A stretch of DNA of 64,000 nt from Methylosinus sporium (GTDB lineage Bacteria; Pseudomonadota; Alphaproteobacteria; Rhizobiales; Beijerinckiaceae): assembly GCF_003113265.1 (NCBI RefSeq), contig NZ_PUIV01000003.1, positions 1 to 64,000 of the forward strand, read 5' to 3'. Numbering within the stretch: position 1 is the first letter of the stretch; each line of letters opens with the position of its first letter. Shown here one piece after another: positions 42,685-53,098 of the stretch. The position numbers and the translations under genes were made by a program. Under the pieces are notes generated by a model, which saw nothing but the letters and a program-made list of their open reading frames with translations, was not told where the DNA came from and did no database searches.

Positions 42685-43494
42685 ATGACGTCGACAGCCG
42701 TCCAGGACTCCCGAACGCCGGCGGCCGACGCGCCCGTCCAATGGACGCTCGACGGCGCAGTCGCCGTGGTGACGATGATCAAACCGCCGCACAACCTTCT
42801 CGACGACGCCATGCTCGAGGCCCTCGTCGCAGCCTATCGGGCGGCGGTCGAGGCCGGCGCGCGCGCCATTCTGCTGCGCAGCGCCCTGCGCCACTTCTGC
42901 GCGGGCGCGGAGGTCGAGACCTTCGGCGTCACGACGGTCATACACACCGATCCCGTCAAATTCGCCGCCCTCATGGAGGGTCTGGAGAGCATCCCGGTCC
43001 CGACCATCGCCGCTCTGAACGGCGGCGTGCTGGGCGGCGGCCTGGAGATCGCGTTGACCTGCGACATGATCCTGGCCGCGGACTCCGCCTTCGTGGGCCA
43101 GGTCGAGGTCGCGGTCGGTCTACACCCGATGCTCGGCGGAACCCAGCGCCTGGTGCAGCGCGCCGGCGTCGCGCGCGCCAAGGAGATCGCGATGCTCGGC
43201 CGCCGCCACTCGCCGCAGGCCTTCGAGCGGTGGGGCGTCATCAATCTGGTCGTTCCCGAAGAGGAGCTCGGCACGGTCTCCCTGACCTGGGCCCGACAGC
43301 TCGCCGCGGGCCCGACGCGGATTCTCGGCGGCATCAAGATGCTGGCCAATGAATCGGCGCGCGCGGGCATTGCCGCGGCCGACCGACGGCAAGTCGAGAT
43401 CAACGAGGCGATATGGGCGACCGAAGACCGGAAACGCGGGATCGAGGCGTTCCTGAAGACTGGGCCGGGCACGGCCGTCTACGATGGAAACTGA
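42685..43494 (+). CDS. Enoyl-CoA hydratase/isomerase family protein
   Basis: A 269-residue crotonase-fold enzyme: oxyanion-hole segments HFCAGAEVETFG and LNGGVLGGGLEIALTCDMILAA, then GLHPMLGGTQRLVQRAG. One of the two usual catalytic glutamates is not obvious, so the exact reaction (hydration, isomerisation or C-C cleavage) is open. A GGGAGATAGGGA stretch precedes the start. It overlaps the CoA-transferase gene by 11 bases, so the two are co-translated and probably act on the same acyl-CoA. Confidence 0.85.
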   Translation: MTSTAVQDSRTPAADAPVQWTLDGAVAVVTMIKPPHNLLDDAMLEALVAAYRAAVEAGARAILLRSALRHFCAGAEVETFGVTTVIHTDPVKFAALMEGLESIPVPTIAALNGGVLGGGLEIALTCDMILAADSAFVGQVEVAVGLHPMLGGTQRLVQRAGVARAKEIAMLGRRHSPQAFERWGVINLVVPEEELGTVSLTWARQLAAGPTRILGGIKMLANESARAGIAAADRRQVEINEAIWATEDRKRGIEAFLKTGPGTAVYDGN

Positions 43495-44725
43495 GATGTC
43501 GGCGCCCCTGCAAGGCCTGCGCGTCGTCGACTTCACCCGCGTTCTCGCCGGCCCCCATTGCACCAAGGCACTACGCGACCTCGGCGCGGACGTCATCAAG
43601 ATCGAGCCCCCGTCGGGCGACATCGGTCGCAAGGGCCTGCCGCACATCGGCGAGATGGGCCTCTATTTCGCCCAGCAGAACGCCGGCAAACGCAACCTCA
43701 GCCTCGACCTCAACTGGAAAGAGGCGCGGGAGATCGTCACGGAGCTCTGCCGCCACGCCGACATCATCGTGGAGAACTTCCGCCCAGGCACGCTCGCGCG
43801 CTTCGGCCTCTCTTACGAGGACGTGAGCGCCTACAATCCCCGTATCGTTTATGTGTCGATTAGCGGTTACGGCCAATCCACTTCCTGGCGCGGCCGGCCC
43901 GCCTTCGCGCCCACGGTGCAATGCGAGACGGGCCATACTTCGATTGTCCACGCCCATTACGGCGCCGCTCTCAGCGCGCCGATGAACGACGCCGCGAGCC
44001 ACGCCGACGTTTATACCGGGCTGCAGGGCGTGATCGCGGTGCTGGCCGCCCTCGAGCACCGGCACAAGACCGAGAAAGGCCAGCACGTCGACGTCTCGAT
44101 GGCCGCCACCATGCTCTCGGTTAACGAGCGCGCCGGCGCTCTGCTGTCGGCGATCGACACCGAGGGCGAGCCGATCGCCCTCTCGGCCAATGAATCCCAC
44201 ATCTACGAGCTGCCCGGAGGCAAACGGCTGACGATCGCCGCCAGCCCGATCTACACGCCGATGTTCATGAGCTATTGCGGGATGATGCGGCGGACGGATC
44301 TGCTGGTCGATCCGCGGTTCGCCACGGCGCGGCTCCGGCGGACCAATCTCGACGCCCTCCTCGCCGAGGTGCGGGCCTGGATCCTGACCTTCGAGGATCT
44401 GGCGCAGCTGCAGACCCAGGTCAGTGAAGCCGGCCTCGCGGTGGGCGAAGTCCGTTCGATCACCGAGTTCGCGGAGACGGACTGGGTCAGGGAATGGAAC
44501 GCCATCGTCGAGGTCGACGATCGCAATGGCGGCACGACGCCGATGCCGGGCGCTCCGTGGATCTTCAGCGGCGCCGAGCTGCCGACGCCGGGTGCGCCGG
44601 CCTTTCAGGGCGAGCACAATGCCGAGATCTGCGCGGAAGCCAATGTGGCGCCCGAGGCCATCCAGAGCTTGAAGGACCGACGCATCCTTCTGAGCCGCCG
44701 CAGCATCACGGGCGGTTTCGATTGA
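43484..44725 (+). CDS. CaiB/BaiF-type CoA-transferase (family III)
   Basis: A 413-residue family III CoA-transferase: GLRVVDFTRVLAGPHCTKAL, LGADVIKIEPP, ADIIVENFRPGTLARFGL and SISGYGQSTSWRGRPAF. The usual catalytic aspartate region (HADVYTGLQGVIAVLAALEHR) is present. The start is ATG 43484 or ATG 43496; both lie at the end of the hydratase gene. It would activate a carboxylic acid as its CoA ester for the hydratase. Confidence 0.88.
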   Translation: METEMSAPLQGLRVVDFTRVLAGPHCTKALRDLGADVIKIEPPSGDIGRKGLPHIGEMGLYFAQQNAGKRNLSLDLNWKEAREIVTELCRHADIIVENFRPGTLARFGLSYEDVSAYNPRIVYVSISGYGQSTSWRGRPAFAPTVQCETGHTSIVHAHYGAALSAPMNDAASHADVYTGLQGVIAVLAALEHRHKTEKGQHVDVSMAATMLSVNERAGALLSAIDTEGEPIALSANESHIYELPGGKRLTIAASPIYTPMFMSYCGMMRRTDLLVDPRFATARLRRTNLDALLAEVRAWILTFEDLAQLQTQVSEAGLAVGEVRSITEFAETDWVREWNAIVEVDDRNGGTTPMPGAPWIFSGAELPTPGAPAFQGEHNAEICAEANVAPEAIQSLKDRRILLSRRSITGGFD

Positions 44726-44732
44726 GGTCATC

Positions 44733-46055
44733 ATGATCGCGATCAACCACACGCACGACAAGGCCGCCCGCAGCTGGGTGGCTGGCGCCAACGGGCCGGA
44801 CGGGGACTTCCCGATCCAGAATCTCCCTTTCGCGGTGTTTCGACGCGCGGGCGAGCAGCATCATTGGCGGGGCGGCGTCGCAATCGGCGACCACATCGTC
44901 GACATGCATGCGCTTGGCGACGCCGCATTGCTCGAGGGCGCCGCCGCCGCTGCCGCGCGCGCCTGCGTCTCGCCGTCCCTGAACGCCCTCTTCCGGCTCG
45001 GGCCCACCGCCTGGCGAGCGCTGCGCCACGGCCTGTTCGATCTCCTGAAGGAAGGCGCTCCGCCGGCCGAGCGCGACGCCGTGGCTGCATGTCTGGTTCC
45101 GCGGGAGGACGCGATCTTCAAGGTCGCGACCGACATCGGCGACTATACCGATTTCTATACCTCGCTGTTTCACGCGGACAACATCGGCCGGGCGATGGGC
45201 CTCGAGCTGGTCACGCCGAATTTTCGCTGGATGCCGCTCGCCTACCACGGCCGGGCGTCGAGCATCGGCGTCAGCGGGCGTCCGGTCCGCCGGCCCCTCG
45301 GGCAGGCCAAGCCTCCCGGCGCGGTCGTCCCGCAGCTCCAGGCGTGCCGGAGGCTGGACTACGAGGCAGAGCTAGCGATCTACATCGGCCAGGGCAATGC
45401 GGCGGGCGAGCGGGTCCCGATCGACGAGGCCGAGGACAAGGTGTTCGGCATCGGTCTGCTCAATGATTGGTCGGCCCGCGACATCCAGGTCTGGGAGCAG
45501 GCGCCGCTCGGACCGTTCCTGGCGAAGAACTTCGCGACCGGCGTGTCGCCGTGGATTGTCACCCTGGAGGCGCTGGCGCCGTTTCGCGCGGCGGCGCCAC
45601 GCCCGGAGGGCGATCCCGCGCCACTGCCCTATCTCGACAGCGATCAGAACCGAATGTCCGGCGGCTTTGACATCGTCCTGGAAGTCCGCTTGGGCACGGC
45701 GCGTCAGCGAGAGGCCGGCCGCTTGCCGCGGCGCGTCTCGGTCACCAGCTTTCGTCACCAATATTGGACGGTGGCGCAGATGATCGCCCACCATACGGTG
45801 AACGGCTGCAATTTGCAGATCGGCGATGTGATCGGCAGCGGCACGGTTTCCGGCCCCGGCGAAGGGGAGGCGGGGGCGCTGAGCGAACTGAGCAAGGCCG
45901 GAAGCGCTCCCGTGCCACTGGACGCCGGCGAGGAGCGCGCCTTCCTCGAAGACGGCGACACCGTCATCTTGTCCGGCTATTGCGCCAAGGACGGTTTCGC
46001 TCGGATCGGCTTTGGCGACTGCGCCGGCGAAGTGCAGCCAGCGCCCACTTTGTAG
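44733..46055 (+). CDS. fahA: Fumarylacetoacetase
   Basis: A 440-residue full-length fumarylacetoacetate hydrolase: the conserved core ATDIGDYTDFYTSLFHADNIG, LAYHGRASSIGVSGRPV, YEAELAIYIGQGN and LLNDWSARDIQVWE contains the metal-binding acidic residues. It hydrolyses a fumarylacetoacetate-type beta-diketone, the last step of tyrosine/homogentisate breakdown. It starts 7 bases after the CoA-transferase gene. No homogentisate dioxygenase or maleylacetoacetate isomerase is nearby, so the substrate may be a related diketone. Confidence 0.88.
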   Translation: MIAINHTHDKAARSWVAGANGPDGDFPIQNLPFAVFRRAGEQHHWRGGVAIGDHIVDMHALGDAALLEGAAAAAARACVSPSLNALFRLGPTAWRALRHGLFDLLKEGAPPAERDAVAACLVPREDAIFKVATDIGDYTDFYTSLFHADNIGRAMGLELVTPNFRWMPLAYHGRASSIGVSGRPVRRPLGQAKPPGAVVPQLQACRRLDYEAELAIYIGQGNAAGERVPIDEAEDKVFGIGLLNDWSARDIQVWEQAPLGPFLAKNFATGVSPWIVTLEALAPFRAAAPRPEGDPAPLPYLDSDQNRMSGGFDIVLEVRLGTARQREAGRLPRRVSVTSFRHQYWTVAQMIAHHTVNGCNLQIGDVIGSGTVSGPGEGEAGALSELSKAGSAPVPLDAGEERAFLEDGDTVILSGYCAKDGFARIGFGDCAGEVQPAPTL

Positions 46056-46211
46056 AAGCCGCCCGCGACGGCGGCGCCACGCAGTCGTGTCAGGCGTTGC
46101 GATGATTGCGGCGCAAGTGCGCATCACGCTCGTCGGGCAGCGTCGGCAAGGGAGATACGCGAATGTTCTCGATCCGCCGAAGGCAGTGTGCAAATTCACC
46201 ATGAGGCGGCC

Positions 46212-46709
46212 ATGATCGATAGCTTCACCGTCGAGCACCATGAGCATGTCAGCCATCGCTCCTTCGCGGAGGTCGTCGCGGCCTTCGAGGCTGAGCTCGG
46301 CAGTGTCGAGGACGGCGCGCTTCCAAGGGAAGTGGCCGCAGCGACGAGTCGAACCGACTTCGAGACGCGCATCAGGCGCTACGAGGGTCGGAGCGGTTTC
46401 ATGCGCTTCTTGACCAATGATCACGGCGCCTGGATGGGGAGGATGGGCACGGACGCTAAAATTCGTTCGTATGTCATCGGCAACCCGCTGGTCGCGCAGA
46501 CCATGATCACCCACGACCCCGGCGTCGGGCTCAACGTCCCGATACGAGTCGCGATCTTCCAAACGTCAACGGGCGAGGTTCGTCTGGCCTATGATCTGCC
46601 GTCATCTCTGATGAGCCGGCTCCACAACGAAGACGTATCCGCCGCCGCTCTCGAGCTCGACGCCAAGCTCCGCGCTTTGGCCGAGCGCGCGACAGGCGCT
46701 GTCGCGTGA
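46212..46709 (+). CDS. DUF302 domain protein
   Basis: A 165-residue protein with a DUF302 core in its second half (YVIGNPLVAQTMITHDPGVGLNVPIRVAIF ... AYDLPSSLM), a small alpha-beta fold of unknown function. The N-terminal half is longer than usual for the family. GAGG lies 6 bases before ATG 46212. It stands 156 bases after the fumarylacetoacetase gene and 52 bases before the hydrolase gene, so it may belong to the same operon. Confidence 0.75.
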   Translation: MIDSFTVEHHEHVSHRSFAEVVAAFEAELGSVEDGALPREVAAATSRTDFETRIRRYEGRSGFMRFLTNDHGAWMGRMGTDAKIRSYVIGNPLVAQTMITHDPGVGLNVPIRVAIFQTSTGEVRLAYDLPSSLMSRLHNEDVSAAALELDAKLRALAERATGAVA

Positions 46710-46761
46710 AATCGACACGGACGCAGTCTGCTTATGTTTCCCTGACCAACCGGAGGATGAC

Positions 46762-47622
46762 ATGACCGACCTCGACGCAGCGACATCCGAGCGCGCGACG
46801 CTGGAAACCGCGCCCACACGTTACATCGAAGGCGATGGCATCCGCTTCGCCTATCGCCAGCTTGGTCCTTCGACTGGAACACCACTTGTTTTGTTGCAGC
46901 ATTTCTCGGGCAACATCGACGCATGGGATCCCGCCGTCGTGAACGCCCTGGCGTCGGATCGTTCGGTGATCGCGTTCGACAACGCCGGCGTCGGCCGTTC
47001 CACGGGCAAGACACCGGACAATGTTGTGGCCATGGCCCGCGACGCCGTGACATTCCTCGACCTTCTCGGCTTCTCGAAAGTCGATCTGCTGGGATATTCG
47101 CTCGGCGGCTGCGTCGCTCAGCAGATCGCGCCGGAGCACAGCTCCCTCGTCCGGAAGCTGATCCTCGTCGGCACCGCGCCACAGGGCGGCGAAGAGCATT
47201 TGCTGGCGGTTCTCGAAGAGGCTTTCTCCCACACCGAAGCGCCAGATCCGCGGCTGCCGCTGTTCTTCACCCAATCGGCGGCGAGCCAAGCCGCTGGCAA
47301 GGCGTTTCTCGACCGCGTCTACACCCGGAAGGAAGATCGGGACATCGATAACGGCAGCGCCGTAACCGATCCACAGGCGAAGGCGCTGATCACCTGGTGC
47401 GCAACGCCCGATCCCGAGCACGCGCTCCTACGAGCGATCGAGCAGCCCAGCCTGGTGGTGAGCGGCAGCCATGACACCATGCTGCCAGCGGGCAACGCTT
47501 ATGCGATGTTCAAAGCGATGAGCAATGCTCAGCTCATTCTATATCCCGACTCCGGCCATGGGGCACTCTTCCAGCACCACTCGCTGTTCGTGAGCCAAGC
47601 ACGAGCATTTCTGGACGCCTAG
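46762..47622 (+). CDS. Alpha/beta hydrolase
   Basis: A 286-residue alpha/beta hydrolase: oxyanion loop QHFSGNIDAWD, nucleophile S113 in GYSLGG, acid in SGSHDTML and histidine in DSGHGALFQH. The set is complete. The group includes non-haem haloperoxidase-like and ester/C-C hydrolases. The ribosome-binding site GGAGGATG is good. It is the last gene of the catabolic string. Confidence 0.87.
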   Translation: MTDLDAATSERATLETAPTRYIEGDGIRFAYRQLGPSTGTPLVLLQHFSGNIDAWDPAVVNALASDRSVIAFDNAGVGRSTGKTPDNVVAMARDAVTFLDLLGFSKVDLLGYSLGGCVAQQIAPEHSSLVRKLILVGTAPQGGEEHLLAVLEEAFSHTEAPDPRLPLFFTQSAASQAAGKAFLDRVYTRKEDRDIDNGSAVTDPQAKALITWCATPDPEHALLRAIEQPSLVVSGSHDTMLPAGNAYAMFKAMSNAQLILYPDSGHGALFQHHSLFVSQARAFLDA

Positions 47623-48146
47623 GAGCGTAATGAAAGTGGGCGATACGGAGCCCCGATAAAATTGGGACGCGCGACGCCGAATAGCTGTGACCATTGTCGT
47701 GTTGCTCTCAAGTCGGCTCTGCTTCACTCTCGGCGCAAGCCGCGATTTTGCTCCCGCGCTCGGCGCCATCTCGATCTGGGCGAGAGCCAGCCGGCTTTCC
47801 GAGGGGCGGTTCGAGAGACGGCGCTCGCAACGCGCAGACAAAGTCGACGCGCTCGATTCGCTTCACGACCGCCTCGCCGGCTTCTTCGACTCGATCAATC
47901 GGTGACGCTATTTTCGGCAAATCCTCGTCACTGGCGCTCACCGATAACCGCATATCGGCCGCCCCGGAAGCTAGGCCGGCTTGGCCCTTGGCAGCCCCTT
48001 GCTAGGATTTTCTCTACTTGTATTAAATGGCTGTATTTCAACGTCAAAAATAGGTCTGTAATTCGCGACTGAAAAGCGCGGGTCTCGACCGATCAGTCAA
48101 TTCCGCGGTTTCCTGGAATTTTACATTGACGACGTTCTCTCTGCTC
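47623..48146. other. Intergenic, no gene seen
   Basis: About 520 bases. A short frame (47687-47905) gives a partly protein-like 72 residues but has no ribosome-binding site and no family. From 48000 on the DNA is more A+T-rich. It looks like decayed island DNA. Confidence 0.45.
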
Positions 48147-48480
48147 AATTCGCTGACGGCGATCCTGGAGGTTGCAATAGCCAACATAACAATTCCAATC
48201 TGGACGACGGCTTGAAGCGCCGCTTGCGTGTGCAAGCGGCCGAACACAGCCACTCCACGGAAGAGGAAGCGCGAGAACTCCGACGGGAGGCCGTCAGCGG
48301 GGCGAGCGCACCGAAAAATGTCGGCCGGGCGATTCATACCCGCTTTGGCTATCGGCGGCGTAGGGCTGGAGCTTCCTACACGGGGCCCGGTGCACGAATC
48401 GTTGACATTCTCGTGTACGATGCCGTTACCGCGCTCGACGCCAATACGGTCTCCGAGCCAAAGCGGCCGAAATCCGCGTC
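48147..48480 (+). pseudogene. Decayed copy of the FitAB toxin-antitoxin locus
   Basis: The DNA can be aligned with 38270-38600: GGACGACGGCTTGAAGCGCC matches the antitoxin region, and the frame VQAAEHSHSTEEEARELRREA corresponds to MRAAEHGRSMEEEAREILRRA. The copy has a frame change near its start and several small indels, and the toxin part (ALDANTVSEPKRPK, compare LLDINVASELMRPK) stops after about 20 codons. It cannot make either protein. Confidence 0.75.
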
Positions 48481-48547
48481 CGGCGGTTTTGATCCGAGTG
48501 CATAGATTCCGTTTGGAGCAACCGAGAGTTCAGGCATTCTAAGCAGA

Positions 48548-48567
48548 AACGGCCCCGAAGGGCCGTT
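48548..48567. terminator. GC-rich hairpin
   Basis: AACGGCCC and GGGCCGTT form a perfect 8-bp stem with the loop CGAA. It lies 30 bases beyond the 3' end of the tRNA-Gly fragment read leftward. A short T-rich stretch (GATTTTTTGG) lies between them, not after the hairpin, so termination is only likely. Confidence 0.4.
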
Positions 48568-48597
48568 GCTAACTATCAGATTGCCATTGCGATTTTT

Positions 48598-48643
48598 TGG
48601 AGCGGGCGAAGGGATTCGAACCCTCGACCCCAACCTTGGCAAG
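48598..48643 (-). pseudogene. 3' fragment of tRNA-Gly(GCC), integration scar
   Basis: Read leftward, 46 bases match the anticodon loop (CTTGCCAAG, anticodon GCC), the T-arm (GAGGGTTCGAATCCCTT) and the acceptor end with CCA of a tRNA-Gly. The 5' half is missing. Fragments of this kind are duplicated by tyrosine integrases that insert at tRNA 3' ends. The flanking sequence to the right holds a repeated GGTGAC (48670-48690), possibly an integrase arm site. Confidence 0.75.
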
Positions 48644-48755
48644 CCTGGACAAGCTTTGGGGCCGAATTTGGTGACAAGGTGGTGACTTGAAAACCCGCGT
48701 CGAGTTGTTGCTCGGCTACTCACAAGGAATAATGCTTATTTTTCAGGTGTTTAAT

Positions 48756-48831
48756 TGGTGCCGGTTGCAGGATTCGAACCCGCGACCTACTGATTACAAA
48801 TCAGTTGCTCTACCAGCTGAGCTAAACCGGC
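48756..48831 (-). tRNA. tRNA-Thr (anticodon UGU)
   Basis: On the minus strand the sequence starts GCCGGTTTAGCTCAGCTGGT and ends GCAACCGGCACCA. A 7-bp acceptor stem, D-arm, anticodon arm ACTGA-TTTGTAA-TCAGT with anticodon TGT, and the T-arm with GGTTCGAATCC all pair. The CCA end is encoded. It is intact and seems to mark the return to core chromosome. Confidence 0.95.
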
Positions 48832-49042
48832 GTTTGGACGTCGGGCTCTCTATACGCCGACGCGCTTCGCCAGAAAAGAGCGCGGGCGGCCGGTTCGAAA
48901 CCGGCCGGCCAGTGTCTCGGCGCTACGAGCCGAACCGGCAGCGTTGCGCCAGGGAGAGCGAAATGCTATCTGGACACCTCACGCCGCGACGAATCGAAAT
49001 TCGAGAACTTGCCGCTTTTTGTGAGATCATCCCGGGCGTCAC

Positions 49043-49999
49043 ATGGAAAATCGCAGGATTTTGGTCACTGGCGGCGCGGGGTTTCTCGGTTCCCATCTGT
49101 GCGAGCGGCTGATCGCGGCCGGGCACGAGGTCCTCTGCGTCGATAATTTCTTCACCGGCCAGCGTAAAAATATTCACCATCTGCTCGATCACGACAATTT
49201 CGAGCTGCTGCGCCACGACATCACCTTTCCATTATTCGTCGAGGTCGACGAGATCTATAATCTCGCTTGTCCCGCTTCGCCGATCCATTATCAATTCGAT
49301 CCCGTGCAGACGACCAAGACCAGCGTCCTCGGCGCGATCAACATGCTCGGCCTCGCCAAACGGCTCAAGGTCAAAGTATTCCAGGCATCGACTTCGGAAG
49401 TCTATGGCGATCCTTCCGTCCATCCGCAGCCGGAATCCTATTGGGGCAATGTCAATCCGCTCGGGCCGCGCGCCTGTTACGACGAAGGCAAGCGCTGCGC
49501 CGAGACTTTGTTCTTCGATTATCATCGGCAGCATCGGCTGAAAATCAAAGTCGTGCGCATCTTCAATACTTATGGCCCGCGTATGCACGCCCGCGACGGA
49601 CGCGTCGTCTCCAACTTCATCGTGCAGGCGCTCAAGGGCGAGCCGATCACCATTTATGGCGAAGGCCAGCAGACGCGCTCCTTCTGCTATGTCGACGATC
49701 TCATCGGCGGCTTCACGTCGCTGATGGATTCGCCCGACAATATCGTCGGTCCGATCAACATCGGCAATCCGAATGAATTCACCATTCGCCAGCTCGCCGA
49801 GCAGGTGATCGACCTCACCGGCTCCGCCTCCAAGCTCGTCTTCGAGCCGTTGCCGGCCGACGACCCCAAGCAACGCCGGCCCGATATTTCCGCGGCGGAG
49901 AGCCTGCTCGGCTGGGCGCCCACAGTTCAATTGCGCGAGGGCCTCCTGCGCACCATCGCCTATTTCGACGAGACGCTGGGCCGGCCTCGCCGAGCATAG
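49043..49999 (+). CDS. UDP-glucuronate decarboxylase (NAD-dependent SDR)
   Basis: A 318-residue extended short-chain dehydrogenase. It has the NAD-binding GGAGFLG at residues 10-16, the catalytic SRS-like STSEVYGDP and YDEGKR (Tyr and Lys), and the sugar-nucleotide region [21 protein letters not shown]. This pattern fits UDP-xylose synthase, which turns UDP-glucuronate into UDP-xylose for surface polysaccharides. The gene stands alone, next to the tRNA-Thr. Confidence 0.9.
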   Translation: MENRRILVTGGAGFLGSHLCERLIAAGHEVLCVDNFFTGQRKNIHHLLDHDNFELLRHDITFPLFVEVDEIYNLACPASPIHYQFDPVQTTKTSVLGAINMLGLAKRLKVKVFQASTSEVYGDPSVHPQPESYWGNVNPLGPRACYDEGKRCAETLFFDYHRQHRLKIKVVRIFNTYGPRMHARDGRVVSNFIVQALKGEPITIYGEGQQTRSFCYVDDLIGGFTSLMDSPDNIVGPINIGNPNEFTIRQLAEQVIDLTGSASKLVFEPLPADDPKQRRPDISAAESLLGWAPTVQLREGLLRTIAYFDETLGRPRRA

Positions 50000-50124
50000 C
50001 GACGCGGTAGCGCGTTTCCAGCCGAAGCGGACGCCGGTTCGGTGTAGGAAACGGAAAGGTTTCAGCGCGCGGCGGAGCGTCTCTCTTTCGAGGTCGCGCG
50101 ACGGACATCTCGCGTCCCTCGCTC

Positions 50125-51243
50125 ATGACCGGCGGACGTCGTCCAATGTCGAGAGTCGATCAGTCGAAATTCGAAGCCTTGGCCGACCGAATCTACGAGG
50201 CCGCCGTCGTTCCGGAACTCTGGCCGGAGCTGCTCGAAACGATCGGCGCGCTCAGCGGCGCTTTCGGCGGCGTTCTCTTCGCGAGCAATCCGCAATTTTC
50301 CGGCTGGACGGCGTCGCCGCGCATCGCGCCCATGTTCGCCGAATTCGTCGAGAAGGGATGGGCGGCGCGCAATCCGCGTCCGGCGCGCGGCCTCGCCTTC
50401 GGCGCCGGCGGCTTCGTCGGCGATCACGAGCTTTTCTCGCCGGAGGAAATGGACGCCGATCCCACCTATGGCTATTTGCGCGGCCAGGGGATGGGCTGGT
50501 GCGCCGGCAAGATCGCCGCCCCGCCCTCGGGCGATATGCTGGTCTTCAGCTGGGAAAGGCGCTTCGTCGACGGCCCCTTCGATCGCGCGACGCTCGACGC
50601 TTTGAACGCCATCGGCGGCCATCTCGCCCGCGCGGCGCTCATCGCCGCGCGGCTCGGCCTCGAGCGCGCGCGCATGGCCGCCGAGACGATGCGCGCGCTC
50701 GGCCTGCCAGCGGCGGTATTGTCACGCTCGCATCGGCTGCTGCTCGCCAATGATCTGTTCACGCGCTTCGCGCCATCGCTGGTCCAGGATCGGCGCGAGC
50801 GCGTAGTCATCGCCGATCCACGCGCCGACGCGCTGTTCGAGCAGGCGCTCGCCCGTTTGCGCGTGATCGGCGCGCCGGCCGGCGTCCAATCGCTGCCGAT
50901 TCCCGCCCGCGAGGGCAGCCGGCCGCTGATCCTGCATCTCGCGCCGATTCGCGGCGCGGCGCAGGATGTGTTCGCCGCCGGCGAATTGCTGCTGGTCGTC
51001 ACCGAAGTGACCTTGGGAGCGGCGCCCAGCGCCAGCCTGCTGCAAGGCCTGTTCGATCTCACCCCCGCAGAGGCGCGCGTCGCCCGCGCCATCGCCGCGG
51101 GCCGGCCCGCCTCGGAAATCGCCAGGGAGCACGGCGTCTCGGGGGAGACCATTCGCACTCAGCTCAGATCGGTCTTCGCCAAGACCGGCGTGTCGCGCCA
51201 GGTCGATCTCGTCCGCCTGCTCGCCGGCGCCACTCTGCCATGA
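50125..51243 (+). CDS. LuxR-type helix-turn-helix regulator
   Basis: A 372-residue protein with a C-terminal LuxR DNA-binding domain (LFDLTPAEARVARAIAAGRPASEIAREHGVSGETIRTQLRSVFAKTG) and a long N-terminal part with no clear sensor motif, possibly GAF/PAS-like. Starts at 50125 or at ATG 50146 (MSRVDQSKFEALAD); the second looks more natural. No obvious target is next to it. Confidence 0.82.
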   Translation: MTGGRRPMSRVDQSKFEALADRIYEAAVVPELWPELLETIGALSGAFGGVLFASNPQFSGWTASPRIAPMFAEFVEKGWAARNPRPARGLAFGAGGFVGDHELFSPEEMDADPTYGYLRGQGMGWCAGKIAAPPSGDMLVFSWERRFVDGPFDRATLDALNAIGGHLARAALIAARLGLERARMAAETMRALGLPAAVLSRSHRLLLANDLFTRFAPSLVQDRRERVVIADPRADALFEQALARLRVIGAPAGVQSLPIPAREGSRPLILHLAPIRGAAQDVFAAGELLLVVTEVTLGAAPSASLLQGLFDLTPAEARVARAIAAGRPASEIAREHGVSGETIRTQLRSVFAKTGVSRQVDLVRLLAGATLP

Positions 51244-51475
51244 GCCCATTCTCCTCCGATCGGGGGAGACGCCGGAAGCGCGACCCATATAGGGAGTGCA
51301 TGCGGCGCTCTCGGCGCGGGTCGAGAGGGTTCGGGGAAACGCATGTCCAGTCTCGACGATCGCAGGAGGAACGCTCCGAGAGCGAGCGACGCCGCGGCCG
51401 GCCGTGGGCGTAGTCGATAGCGCTGCGGCTGTGTGCGGAAACCAATGTGATCGACAGCCGACTTGATGATGACGA

Positions 51476-51727
51476 ATGGCGCTCTGCGCGAGCTTCGTCA
51501 TTGAGACTGGTGCAAAACGCGGACGACCGCCGCGCGATCGTCGCCGCGTCATCGACGGCGTGCTCTGGGTCGCGCTGACCGGCGGCGCCTGGCGCGAGCT
51601 GCCGGCAGAATATAGCAATTGGAGAGGGGCGGCCGATGGCGCCTTTCTGCGCATGGCAAGCAGGATGCGGAAGCAGGCCGCGCTCGCCGCCGTCTGCGCG
51701 CTGCCCGGCCGGCGAGCGGCGCGCTGA
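51476..51727 (+). pseudogene. IS5-family transposase N-terminal remnant (DUF4096)
   Basis: About 60 residues match the N-terminal DUF4096 part of IS5-type transposases (KRGRPPRDRRRVIDGVLWVALTGGAWRELP). The rest of the protein, with the catalytic DDE residues, is absent; the frame ends in unrelated sequence. No inverted repeats are seen. It lies right at the 3' end of accC and is best read as a relic. Confidence 0.6.
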
Positions 51728-51731
51728 CGCC

Positions 51732-53090
<1,359 letters not shown>

Positions 53091-53098
53091 CGCGCGCC

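Noticed and set aside
47687-47905. A 72-codon ORF after the alpha/beta hydrolase gene
   Set aside because: Partly protein-like but with no ribosome-binding site, no family, and lying in decayed DNA.
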